From Paludibacteraceae bacterium (GTDB taxonomy: Bacteria > Bacteroidota > Bacteroidia > Bacteroidales > Paludibacteraceae): a stretch of 21,134 nucleotides of DNA. Under the pieces are notes generated by a model. It had not been told where the DNA came from. It worked only from the letters and a program-made list of their open reading frames with translations, and did not search any database. The translations under genes were made by a program, and so were the position numbers. Below are positions 15,678 to 21,134 of this stretch, in pieces. How positions within the stretch are numbered: position 1 is the stretch's first letter; the number at the start of each line of letters is the position of its first letter. The stretch lies in the NCBI GenBank assembly GCA_017542915.1, contig JAFXWI010000091.1:1-21134 (forward strand). The letters run 5' to 3'.

Positions 15678-16757
15678 TTAATGGTACACCGCCTCTTCCT
15701 TCACTTTCTTCAGATAGATCTTCTGCCTTGTACGGAAGGTGCGGACGTTGACATCCAGCTCGTTGAGTTTCTGTATGGACTCCAACTGCACGCCGTTCTC
15801 TTGGCTCAGCTGCCAAACGGACTGTCCGGTATGCGACCACACGAAAGGCTCAGAGCCGGTGGTTTTCTTGGGAGAGAGATAGATACGGTCACCTTTCTGT
15901 AACTCACGTCCGAGGGCGTCGTTGTACTCACGCAGATCACGCTCACGCACGTACAGACGGAACGCCACATTGGCATACGTATCGCCTTCTTTGGCGGTGA
16001 CGTAACTCACACCATTGCATTTCTTTTTTGGGTGCATCAGCAGAAAACTATCCTTCTCCTGCTTCGCCGTCAGCGGCTCTACATACGGCGGTTCGGGATC
16101 ATTGTTAATGACCATGATCGGCTCCGACTTACGCACCACCGATGCTTTGAGCGGACGCTTAGCGGGTTTCGGAGTCTCTGCCTCTTCGGTAACCTCTGCT
16201 GCCCCATCAGCTGCACCTCCGGCTACCACAGCCGCAGGCACGATCGGCTTCACACCGACTGCTAAGGTGTCCAGACGATAGTCCTCGATGAGCTTGATGA
16301 GCTTAGAGGCATACAGCGGGTCGGTCGCATAGCCGCACTGACGCAGTCTGTAGGCCCAGCCCTCATAGTCCTCTATCGCAATCTCAAAACAGGTCGAGTA
16401 CCGCGGACGTTTGAGGAACTCCGAGTGATCCTTGAAACTCTCGGCTGCATCGTAGTACTGACGGAAACACTCCCCTTTGCTGTCATCGTCATAGTAATAG
16501 ACGCCGCCAAACCATTCGCTCGTACACTTGATTCCGAAATGGTTCTTGGCATTGACTGCTAACTCGCTCTTTCCGGCAGCGGACTCCAAGAGCGCCTGAG
16601 CCATGGTGATAGAAGCGGGGATACCATAATCCGCCTGCTGCTGAATAGCAGTACCTTTCCATCGATCGATGTAATCCAGATAAGCCTGTTTCTGAACTTG
16701 CGCGAAGGCATTCAAACTAAACGCCAATACCAGCGCAAAGAGATATTTTTTTATCAT
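15678..16757 (-). CDS. Secreted glucosaminidase (GH73, FlgJ-like) with two LysM domains
   Basis: 359 residues, ATG 16757. A signal peptide (MIKKYLFALVLAFSLNAFAQ, cleavage near 20) is followed by a GH73 N-acetylglucosaminidase domain (about 24-168). This has ITMAQALLESAAGKSELA with likely catalytic E58, then NHFGIKC, CFRQYYDAAESFKDHSEFL and GYATDPLYASKLIKLI. An Ala/Pro-rich linker (about 169-215) leads to two C-terminal LysM-type modules (about 250-295, with VTAKEGDTYANVAFRLYV; about 306-351, with WSHTGQSVWQLSQENGV) that bind peptidoglycan. It likely trims glycan strands in the periplasm. It is the first gene of a minus-strand run with DUF721 and mutS2 and has its own promoter, with a palindrome over the -33 element. 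Confidence 0.93.
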   Translation of the reverse strand: MIKKYLFALVLAFSLNAFAQVQKQAYLDYIDRWKGTAIQQQADYGIPASITMAQALLESAAGKSELAVNAKNHFGIKCTSEWFGGVYYYDDDSKGECFRQYYDAAESFKDHSEFLKRPRYSTCFEIAIEDYEGWAYRLRQCGYATDPLYASKLIKLIEDYRLDTLAVGVKPIVPAAVVAGGAADGAAEVTEEAETPKPAKRPLKASVVRKSEPIMVINNDPEPPYVEPLTAKQEKDSFLLMHPKKKCNGVSYVTAKEGDTYANVAFRLYVRERDLREYNDALGRELQKGDRIYLSPKKTTGSEPFVWSHTGQSVWQLSQENGVQLESIQKLNELDVNVRTFRTRQKIYLKKVKEEAVYH

Positions 16758-16785
16758 AAAGAATTATTTTTCACAAATCAGGGCA

Positions 16786-16817
16786 CAAAGGTACGCTTTT
16801 TTTTGCATATATGCAAG
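16786..16817 (-). promoter_or_regulatory. Promoter for the glucosaminidase gene
   Basis: On the minus strand TACCTTTG (16793-16786) is a perfect -7 element, 20 nt downstream of CTTG (16817-16814). The leader is about 20 nt. The -33 element overlaps the palindrome at 16803-16816. Confidence 0.75.
16803..16816. promoter_or_regulatory. Palindromic candidate operator, copy 1
   Basis: TTGCATATATGCAA is a perfect 14-bp palindrome overlapping the -33 element of the glucosaminidase promoter, 9 nt from the -7 box. An identical copy sits at 16865-16878. The regulator is unknown; the motif could also be an extended -33 element. Confidence 0.55.
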
Positions 16818-16863
16818 AAAAGAATTAAAAATTTCATTATATTGAACGAAAAATACCCGAAAA

Positions 16864-16895
16864 TTTGCATATATGCAATTTTTGTTGTACCTTTG
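16864..16895 (+). promoter_or_regulatory. Promoter for the lipoprotein gene
   Basis: TACCTTTG (16888-16895) is a perfect -7 element, 20 nt downstream of TTTG (16864-16867). The transcript would start near 16902, about 26 nt before the ATG. Confidence 0.78.
16865..16878. promoter_or_regulatory. Palindromic candidate operator, copy 2
   Basis: A second perfect copy of TTGCATATATGCAA. Its first three bases are part of the -33 TTTG of the lipoprotein promoter, and it ends 9 nt before the -7 box, mirroring copy 1 on the other strand. Confidence 0.55.
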
Positions 16896-16927
16896 CACGA
16901 TATTTTGTATTAATAAGAAATGTGATT

Positions 16928-17404
16928 ATGAAAAAATATCTATTTATAGGACTGATTGCGCTGTGCGCGGGATGTCTGACGGGATGTAATGACAAAGATC
17001 CGGTGCAGAAACTGAACATCCAGACGCTGGATCTGACGGTACTGCAAAAAGATTGGAATTTCGACCAAGAGACTTTGCAGTTCTACTATCGTTTTAAGGT
17101 GCCCACCTTGGACTCTCATGTCTATAACTACGGCAGTTGGACCATTTCCCGTGAGTACAACAAAGGTTACAACGACGCCTATCAGGTAGCGTTGCCGATG
17201 AGCACTTTCGGTCACGACACGCTCCAAACCGGAGAGGTGGTTTACTACACGCGTCATATTGACTATCGCGTAGGCGTTGGGTACGTAGATGTACAGGTTA
17301 CGGATTCGGATTTTCCTTACCCGATTGATCCTGCGACCGGCAAACGAATCGTAGATAACTTCGTTCCCGAAGATATGTTCTTCCGGATGCAGATGATGGA
17401 CTAA
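16928..17404 (+). CDS. Small lipoprotein of unknown function
   Basis: 158 residues from ATG 16928; the longer in-frame opening at 16865 lies in promoter DNA. MKKYLFIGLIALCAGCLTGC is a type II signal with lipobox LTGC and lipidated C20, so the mature protein is membrane-anchored, facing the periplasm or the outside. I recognise no domain. The mature part is rich in aromatic residues in alternating patterns (LQFYYRFKVP, SWTISREYNKGYND, EVVYYTRHIDYRVGVGYVDVQV), suggesting a beta sandwich, and ends in an aromatic/Met-rich tail (MFFRMQMMD). It has its own promoter with a palindrome and shares the divergent region with a secreted glucosaminidase, hinting at a shared cell-envelope cue. The DAHP synthase gene follows with a repeat-filled gap. 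Confidence 0.82.
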   Translation: MKKYLFIGLIALCAGCLTGCNDKDPVQKLNIQTLDLTVLQKDWNFDQETLQFYYRFKVPTLDSHVYNYGSWTISREYNKGYNDAYQVALPMSTFGHDTLQTGEVVYYTRHIDYRVGVGYVDVQVTDSDFPYPIDPATGKRIVDNFVPEDMFFRMQMMD

Positions 17405-17445
17405 TAGACCGCTACCAGGTGTGACCTCAGAGTACAGACTAATTG
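17404..17445 (+). repeat. AGACCGCT/CAGAGTACAGA-type repeat after the lipoprotein stop
   Basis: AGACCGCT (17406-17413) and CAGAGTACAGA (17428-17438) are exact matches to 4624-4631 and 4634-4644, between ruvA and sprA. Both tracts begin at a stop codon. Here the two blocks are further apart, with CAGGTGTGACCTC between them, whose AGGTGTGACCT can form a small stem. Confidence 0.7.
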
Positions 17446-17497
17446 CTTTTGACTTTCGACTTTTGACTTTCGACTAACGACTATCGACCAACGACTA
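17446..17497 (-). repeat. GTCGAAA-type repeat at the 5' end of the DAHP synthase gene
   Basis: Head-to-tail GACTTTC/GACTTTT units, drifting to GACTAAC/GACTATC. Bases 17451-17475 equal the reverse complement of 4069-4093 in ruvA over 25 bp. The tract occupies the place where the start codon of the following gene should lie. Confidence 0.85.
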
Positions 17498-18514
17498 TAC
17501 ATATTAGGTCCTTGTGCGGCGGAGAGTCGCGAACAGGTATTAGAGACCGCACGCCGGATACAAGCGGCATGCGGTGAGATGCCTTTTATTTTTCGCGCGG
17601 GCGTGTGGAAGCCGCGCACGAGTCCGTACACGTTTCAAGGAGCAGGGGTCGAGGCGTTGAGTTGGTTGCAGGAGGTGAAGACGCAGTTCGGTGTGCCGGT
17701 AGCAACGGAAGTAGCGACACGGGAGCATGTGGAAGCGGCGTTGCAGGCAGGGATCGACTACCTGTGGATAGGAGCGAGGTCGTCTGCTACACCGATTGTG
17801 GTACAAACGCTGGCTGACAGCATTGCTGAACAGCAAAATAAAAATACCCAATTAAACATTCAAAATACCCTAAAAGGCATCCTCATCAAGAACCCCGTTA
17901 ACGCGGATGCGGCACTGTGGATCGGTAATATCGAGCGGTTAGAGAAGACCGGCGTGCCGGTGATAGCGGTACACAGAGGATGTAACCACCGTCCCTGTTG
18001 GTCTATGGCGCACACGGTTCGCAACGCACGACCGGACATCCCGATGCTCTTAGACCCGAGTCACATGAGCGGCAAGGCAGCCAAGGTGCCGGAGTTGATG
18101 GAGAAGATAGAGACCTTGGCGCTGGACGGCGCGATGGTAGAGGTACACTGCTGTCCCGAACAGGCACTCTCCGACCGGAAGCAACAGATCACGCCGGAGA
18201 AAATTTCCAATTTCAAATTTCTAATTTCAAATTCAGGAGATCTCGAACTGAACTGGTTGCGGGCGGAGATAGACGAGTTGGACGAGCAGATTTGGGACTC
18301 CATCGCAGCCCGTATGGACGTGAGCAAGCGAATAGGAGAATGGAAAAAAGAACACGGCATAGCTCCTCTTCAGCCGGAGAGATACCAGCAGATCGTGAAG
18401 GAATTAAAAATGAAAAATGAAAAATTAAGAATGAACGGTCTCCCTCTCAGCGAGCAGTTTATGCTCAACATCTGGGAGATGATACACGAAGAGAGCCTTA
18501 GACAACAGAGGTGA
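17453..18514 (+). CDS. aroF: Fused DAHP synthase / chorismate mutase, 5' end uncertain
   Basis: First shikimate-pathway step (PEP + erythrose 4-phosphate) fused to a chorismate mutase domain. The DAHP synthase part shows LGPCAAESREQVLETA (17504-17551), IFRAGVWKPRTSP, VATEVATREHVEAALQAG, LWIGARSSA, KNPVNADAALWIG, VHRGCNHRPCWSM, DPSHMSGKA and VEVHCCPEQALSDRKQQITPE. The mutase part shows LRAEIDELDEQIWDSIAARM, SKRIGEWKKEHGI and IWEMIHEESLRQQ. Start problem: the frame is open from 17453 (after TGA 17450), but there is no ATG, GTG or TTG before the ATG at 17579, which lies beyond the conserved GPCAAES strand. The coordinates give the open frame; 17579 is the first conventional start. Three AT-rich tracts lie in frame inside it: 17834-17875, 18200-18235 and 18401-18435. 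Cytoplasmic. Confidence 0.85.
   Translation, partial: LSTFDFRLTTIDQRLYILGPCAAESREQVLETARRIQAACGEMPFIFRAGVWKPRTSPYTFQGAGVEALSWLQEVKTQFGVPVATEVATREHVEAALQAGIDYLWIGARSSATPIVVQTLADSIAEQQNKNTQLNIQNTLKGILIKNPVNADAALWIGNIERLEKTGVPVIAVHRGCNHRPCWSMAHTVRNARPDIPMLLDPSHMSGKAAKVPELMEKIETLALDGAMVEVHCCPEQALSDRKQQITPEKISNFKFLISNSGDLELNWLRAEIDELDEQIWDSIAARMDVSKRIGEWKKEHGIAPLQPERYQQIVKELKMKNEKLRMNGLPLSEQFMLNIWEMIHEESLRQQR
17834..17875 (+). repeat. AT-rich in-frame insertion in the DAHP synthase domain
   Basis: Encodes about QNKNTQLNIQNTLK between SIAEQ and GILIKNPVNAD, where relatives have a short turn. AAAATACCC occurs twice, exactly 21 nt apart (17841 and 17862), which keeps the frame. The composition contrasts sharply with the GC-richer surroundings. 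Confidence 0.65.
18200..18235 (+). repeat. AATTTC-type repeat in the domain linker
   Basis: AATTTCCAATTTCAAATTTC-like units encode ISNFKFLISNS between the DAHP synthase end (QQITPE) and the chorismate mutase start (LNWLRAEID). It is the same family as the tract at the kdsC 5' end, where the encoded peptide is NFKSQFSNLKS. Confidence 0.8.
18401..18435 (+). repeat. AAAAATGA/AATTAAGA repeat in the chorismate mutase domain
   Basis: Encodes KMKNEKLRMN in the loop between ERYQQIVKEL and LPLSEQFMLNIWEMIHEES. AAAAATTAAGAAT is shared with the thiL/kdsC junction. The phase is kept. Confidence 0.8.
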
Positions 18515-18516
18515 AA

Positions 18517-18588
18517 GGATGAGTGGATGAGTGGATGAGTGGAAAGTTGATAGTTGATAGTTGATAGTTTAAAGTTTATAGTTTAACG
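18517..18588 (+). repeat. Two stacked short-period repeats upstream of the DUF5686 gene
   Basis: Right after the stop of the previous gene come three copies of the 8-mer GGATGAGT (18517-18540), then 7-bp AGTTGAT units (18544-18567), then AGTTTAA/AGTTTAT units up to the TTG start at 18589. The 7-bp units match those at 15641-15677 on the other strand. No clear -7 element is seen. Confidence 0.85.
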
Positions 18589-21134
18589 TTGAAAAGAAAA
18601 TTATACATAGTACTTGCCCTATTAGGTATGGCAATGATGGCGATGGGACAGAACTCATCGCGGACGGGTATATCCGGAACGGTAGTGGACGGCGACACGG
18701 GAGAGACCCTTCCATTCGTACAGATTTACTTCCTGCAATCGACAGAGAACCGAGGAATGATCCCTTCGGACATCGGTACTTCATCCGATTTAGACGGTAA
18801 TTTCTCGCTGAGCAACACGGCAGGTTATACCCGTCTGAACTTCCAGATGTTGGGTTACAAGACGGAGATGGTAACCTTACGTCCCGGTCAGAACCGTAAG
18901 GACGTGAAGATCAAGATGCATCCGGATGTCTATGGATTGCAGGACATCGTGGTGACGCCTAAGAATAGCAAACGTGACTACAAACGCAAAGGTAACCCTG
19001 CTGTGGAGCTGATCAAGAACGTCATTGCCAACAAAGACAAACACTGCGTGACCACTTCCGAGCAGTACACCGCGAAGACGTACAGCCGTATGTCGTTTGC
19101 GCTGGATAATATCAAGATGAACTTCAAGAAGGGATTCTGGAAGAACTTCGCCTTCGTGGAGAAATACATCGACTCCACGGGTGTGTACCCGAACGTGACG
19201 GTTAGTATCCGTGAGCATATCGGCGAGGAGTACTACCAACGCAAGCCGCACCGTGAGAAGAAAGTGCTGCAAAAGAAACGTATCTTCGGTATCGAGGACA
19301 TCCTTGCGTCGGGTACGTTCAAACAAGCGACGGACGCTATCTTCAAAGAGGTGGAGATCAACGATAACAGCATGAACCTGCTGTTCAACCGCTTCGTCTC
19401 GCCGCTGTCTTCGACCATCGCGGTGACGTTCTATCAATACTACATCATGGACACGATCATGGTGGACGGCTATCCGTGTATCGACCTTGCGTTCGTGCCG
19501 GTGAACTCAGAGAGTTACGGCTTCACGGGTCACCTCTATGTCGTCAATGACTCGACCTATCGTCTCAAGAAATACGCCATAAACATCCCGCCGGATATCA
19601 ACCTCAACTTCGTGAGCAACTACTCCTTGGAGGCAAGTTACAAGCAGTTGGAGAACGGTCTTTGGGCACCGGATCGTATATCGACCTACGCCAAGTTCTA
19701 CCTCATCAACCAGAAACGAGGTATGTTAGCCCGTCAGACGAAGATCTACACAGGCTGGGATCTGGAGACACCTATTGCCAAGGAGACTTTCTCGAGTCTT
19801 ACTACGACCGAGAACAACGACTCCTCCGCCGTGCGTATCGGTTCGCGCAAATGGGATGCGCTTCGTCCGGAGCCGCTGAGCTGGTACGAGAGTTCGGTGG
19901 TCGATCTGGTCAACGAGTTCACCAACACACCTAAGTTCAACAGTCTGGCGCTGACCGCTAACGCGATCATGACCGAGTATATCCCGACGACGAAGGCGAA
20001 GTACATGCACGACAGTAAGTTCGACATCGGACCTATCTTCAGCTTCGCGAGCTGGAACATGTTAGAGGGTGTACGTCTGCGTTTTGGCGGAATGAGTACA
20101 GCGGATCTGCATCCGAATGTGTATTTCCGAACGTACTTCGCTTTCGGAACGAAAGACCTGCGTCCCAAATACGAGGCTACGCTCTTCTATACCTTCGACA
20201 AGCATAAGAAACATCCGTACGACGGTCTGCGTCACCATCTGAGATGGACAGCCCAATACGACGTAGAGGAGCCGGGTCAGTCCTTGGACATGATCGAGCG
20301 GGATCATATACTCAACTCTATCCCGACCAGCAAACCCGTCATGGGATTCTACCAATATGTCTTCCGCGCGAAGATGGAGTATATGAAAGAATGGAATAAC
20401 AACCTCTATCTCCGCACGTCTTTCGATTTCACGAATAACGAAGCGGCAGGTTCGCTCCGTTATGACCGAGTGCAGTACACCATGAACTCCGACTCCACAT
20501 GGACGAAGGGTTTCTCGAATATCGGTCAGTACCGCAACTACGAAGGAATGGTAGAGCTGCAATACTCGCCGGGCGTTCGTCCGTACCTCGACCGTATGGG
20601 CAAAGCCAGTGCGTTTGGTATGGAGAAAGATGCGCCTATCCTGCGTCTGACCCATTATATCGGCTATCTGGACGACCGTCATAACGGCGGCAACGGATTC
20701 TTCTATAACAAGACCGAGTTCCTCTTTGAGAAACGATTCTGGTTCTCGGCGTTCGGACACCTCGACACGCGTGTATATAGTGGTATGATCTGGCAGAAAG
20801 CGCCGTTTACCAAACTCTATATCCCGAATACCTCAACGAGCATCTTCCTCTCCCTGCGCGGCTTCAACCAGATGAAACCGATGGAGTTCATCATGGACCA
20901 GTACGTGGGTATTCAGTTGACGTATTATTTCAAGGGCTGGATCATGAACCGCATCCCGGGTATCAACAAACTGAAGCTGCGCGGTGTGATCAGTTTCTCG
21001 GGTATCTACGGCGGTTTGAGCAAGAAGAACAACCCCTATCTGGAGACCGGTTCGGGTCTGTACGACCTGCCGCATACGCCTTGGAAAGACGGAAATATCG
21101 AGAATGCGTTTGACAACAGCGGATATATCCGCGA
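18589..21134 (+). CDS. DUF5686 outer-membrane protein with N-terminal carboxypeptidase-regulatory-like domain, 3' end outside the window
   Basis: Open from TTG 18589 to the window edge (848 codons, no stop). The TTG is chosen because a TAG lies eight codons upstream in frame with no ATG between, and it gives a complete signal peptide (KRKLYIVLALLGMAMMAMGQ); the next in-frame ATG would remove the charged end. Residues about 25-115 form a CarboxypepD_reg-like beta sandwich (GISGTVVDGDTGETLPFVQI, SSDLDGNFSLS, LGYKTEMV), as in TonB-linked and DUF5686 proteins. The DUF5686 region then follows (for example KRKGNPAVELIKNVIANK), ending in barrel-like alternating strands. Length is near the family's usual size, so only a little should be missing. 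Function is unknown; outer-membrane location is inferred. No repeat insertions are seen within it. Confidence 0.88.
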   Translation, partial: MKRKLYIVLALLGMAMMAMGQNSSRTGISGTVVDGDTGETLPFVQIYFLQSTENRGMIPSDIGTSSDLDGNFSLSNTAGYTRLNFQMLGYKTEMVTLRPGQNRKDVKIKMHPDVYGLQDIVVTPKNSKRDYKRKGNPAVELIKNVIANKDKHCVTTSEQYTAKTYSRMSFALDNIKMNFKKGFWKNFAFVEKYIDSTGVYPNVTVSIREHIGEEYYQRKPHREKKVLQKKRIFGIEDILASGTFKQATDAIFKEVEINDNSMNLLFNRFVSPLSSTIAVTFYQYYIMDTIMVDGYPCIDLAFVPVNSESYGFTGHLYVVNDSTYRLKKYAINIPPDINLNFVSNYSLEASYKQLENGLWAPDRISTYAKFYLINQKRGMLARQTKIYTGWDLETPIAKETFSSLTTTENNDSSAVRIGSRKWDALRPEPLSWYESSVVDLVNEFTNTPKFNSLALTANAIMTEYIPTTKAKYMHDSKFDIGPIFSFASWNMLEGVRLRFGGMSTADLHPNVYFRTYFAFGTKDLRPKYEATLFYTFDKHKKHPYDGLRHHLRWTAQYDVEEPGQSLDMIERDHILNSIPTSKPVMGFYQYVFRAKMEYMKEWNNNLYLRTSFDFTNNEAAGSLRYDRVQYTMNSDSTWTKGFSNIGQYRNYEGMVELQYSPGVRPYLDRMGKASAFGMEKDAPILRLTHYIGYLDDRHNGGNGFFYNKTEFLFEKRFWFSAFGHLDTRVYSGMIWQKAPFTKLYIPNTSTSIFLSLRGFNQMKPMEFIMDQYVGIQLTYYFKGWIMNRIPGINKLKLRGVISFSGIYGGLSKKNNPYLETGSGLYDLPHTPWKDGNIENAFDNSGYIR

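Larger units (their letters stand above)
16758..16927. other. Divergent intergenic region glucosaminidase / lipoprotein
   Basis: 170 bp of strongly AT-rich DNA holding two divergent promoters, each with the same palindrome in the same relative place. The window's short-period and hairpin repeats are absent. No RNA gene is seen. Confidence 0.8.

Noticed and set aside
16865..16927. Upstream start for the lipoprotein
   Set aside because: The extension covers the promoter -7 box and palindrome and would bury the lipoprotein signal peptide.

Overview
The window looks like a chromosomal piece of a member of the Bacteroidota, most likely order Bacteroidales. Reasons: a full-length SprA next to ruvA, a DUF5686 outer-membrane protein, a fused DAHP synthase/chorismate mutase, and four promoters that fit the Bacteroidota pattern (TTTG or CTTG at about -33, TAnnTTTG at about -7, spacer 19-20 nt) with no strong Shine-Dalgarno sequences. 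The presence of SprA implies a type IX secretion system (T9SS) encoded elsewhere.

Layout. Positions 1-3715 (minus strand) form a run thiL > kdsC > ispD-like > kdsD > licC-like (cut by the window edge). It begins with thiamine monophosphate kinase and then carries arabinose-5-phosphate isomerase, a KdsC-type phosphatase and two nucleotidyltransferases, so it is mostly about activated sugars for surface glycan. Positions 3716-3943 are a divergent promoter region. Positions 3944-12873 (plus) hold ruvA, the 2564-codon sprA and a NadR-like kinase. Positions 12885-16757 (minus) hold a LysM glucosaminidase, a DUF721/DciA-like gene and mutS2, read in that order. Positions 16758-16927 are a second divergent promoter region. 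Positions 16928-21134 (plus) hold a small lipoprotein, the DAHP synthase/chorismate mutase and a DUF5686 protein cut by the window edge.

The most unusual content is not a gene. At least a dozen short AT-rich or hairpin-forming repeat tracts are scattered through the window. They fill almost every same-strand intergenic gap longer than about 20 bp, often running into the stop or start codon on either side. Related sequence also sits in frame inside conserved enzymes (RuvA, the DAHP synthase/chorismate mutase, the NadR-like kinase, and the KdsC N-terminus), at points that look like surface loops or linkers. Two such tracts, one inside ruvA and one in front of the DAHP synthase, share an exact 25-bp stretch in opposite orientation. 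A beaded array of four hairpins spaced by TTTAAC motifs precedes mutS2. The divergent promoter regions lack these repeats. The genes directly after repeat tracts tend to start at TTG or GTG, and the DAHP synthase gene has no conventional start upstream of its first conserved motif.

A second regulatory pattern is a 14-bp palindrome, TTGCATATATGCAA. It occurs twice in the 16758-16927 divergent region, once over each -33 element with identical geometry, and a 12/14 match lies at the same place in the ruvA promoter.
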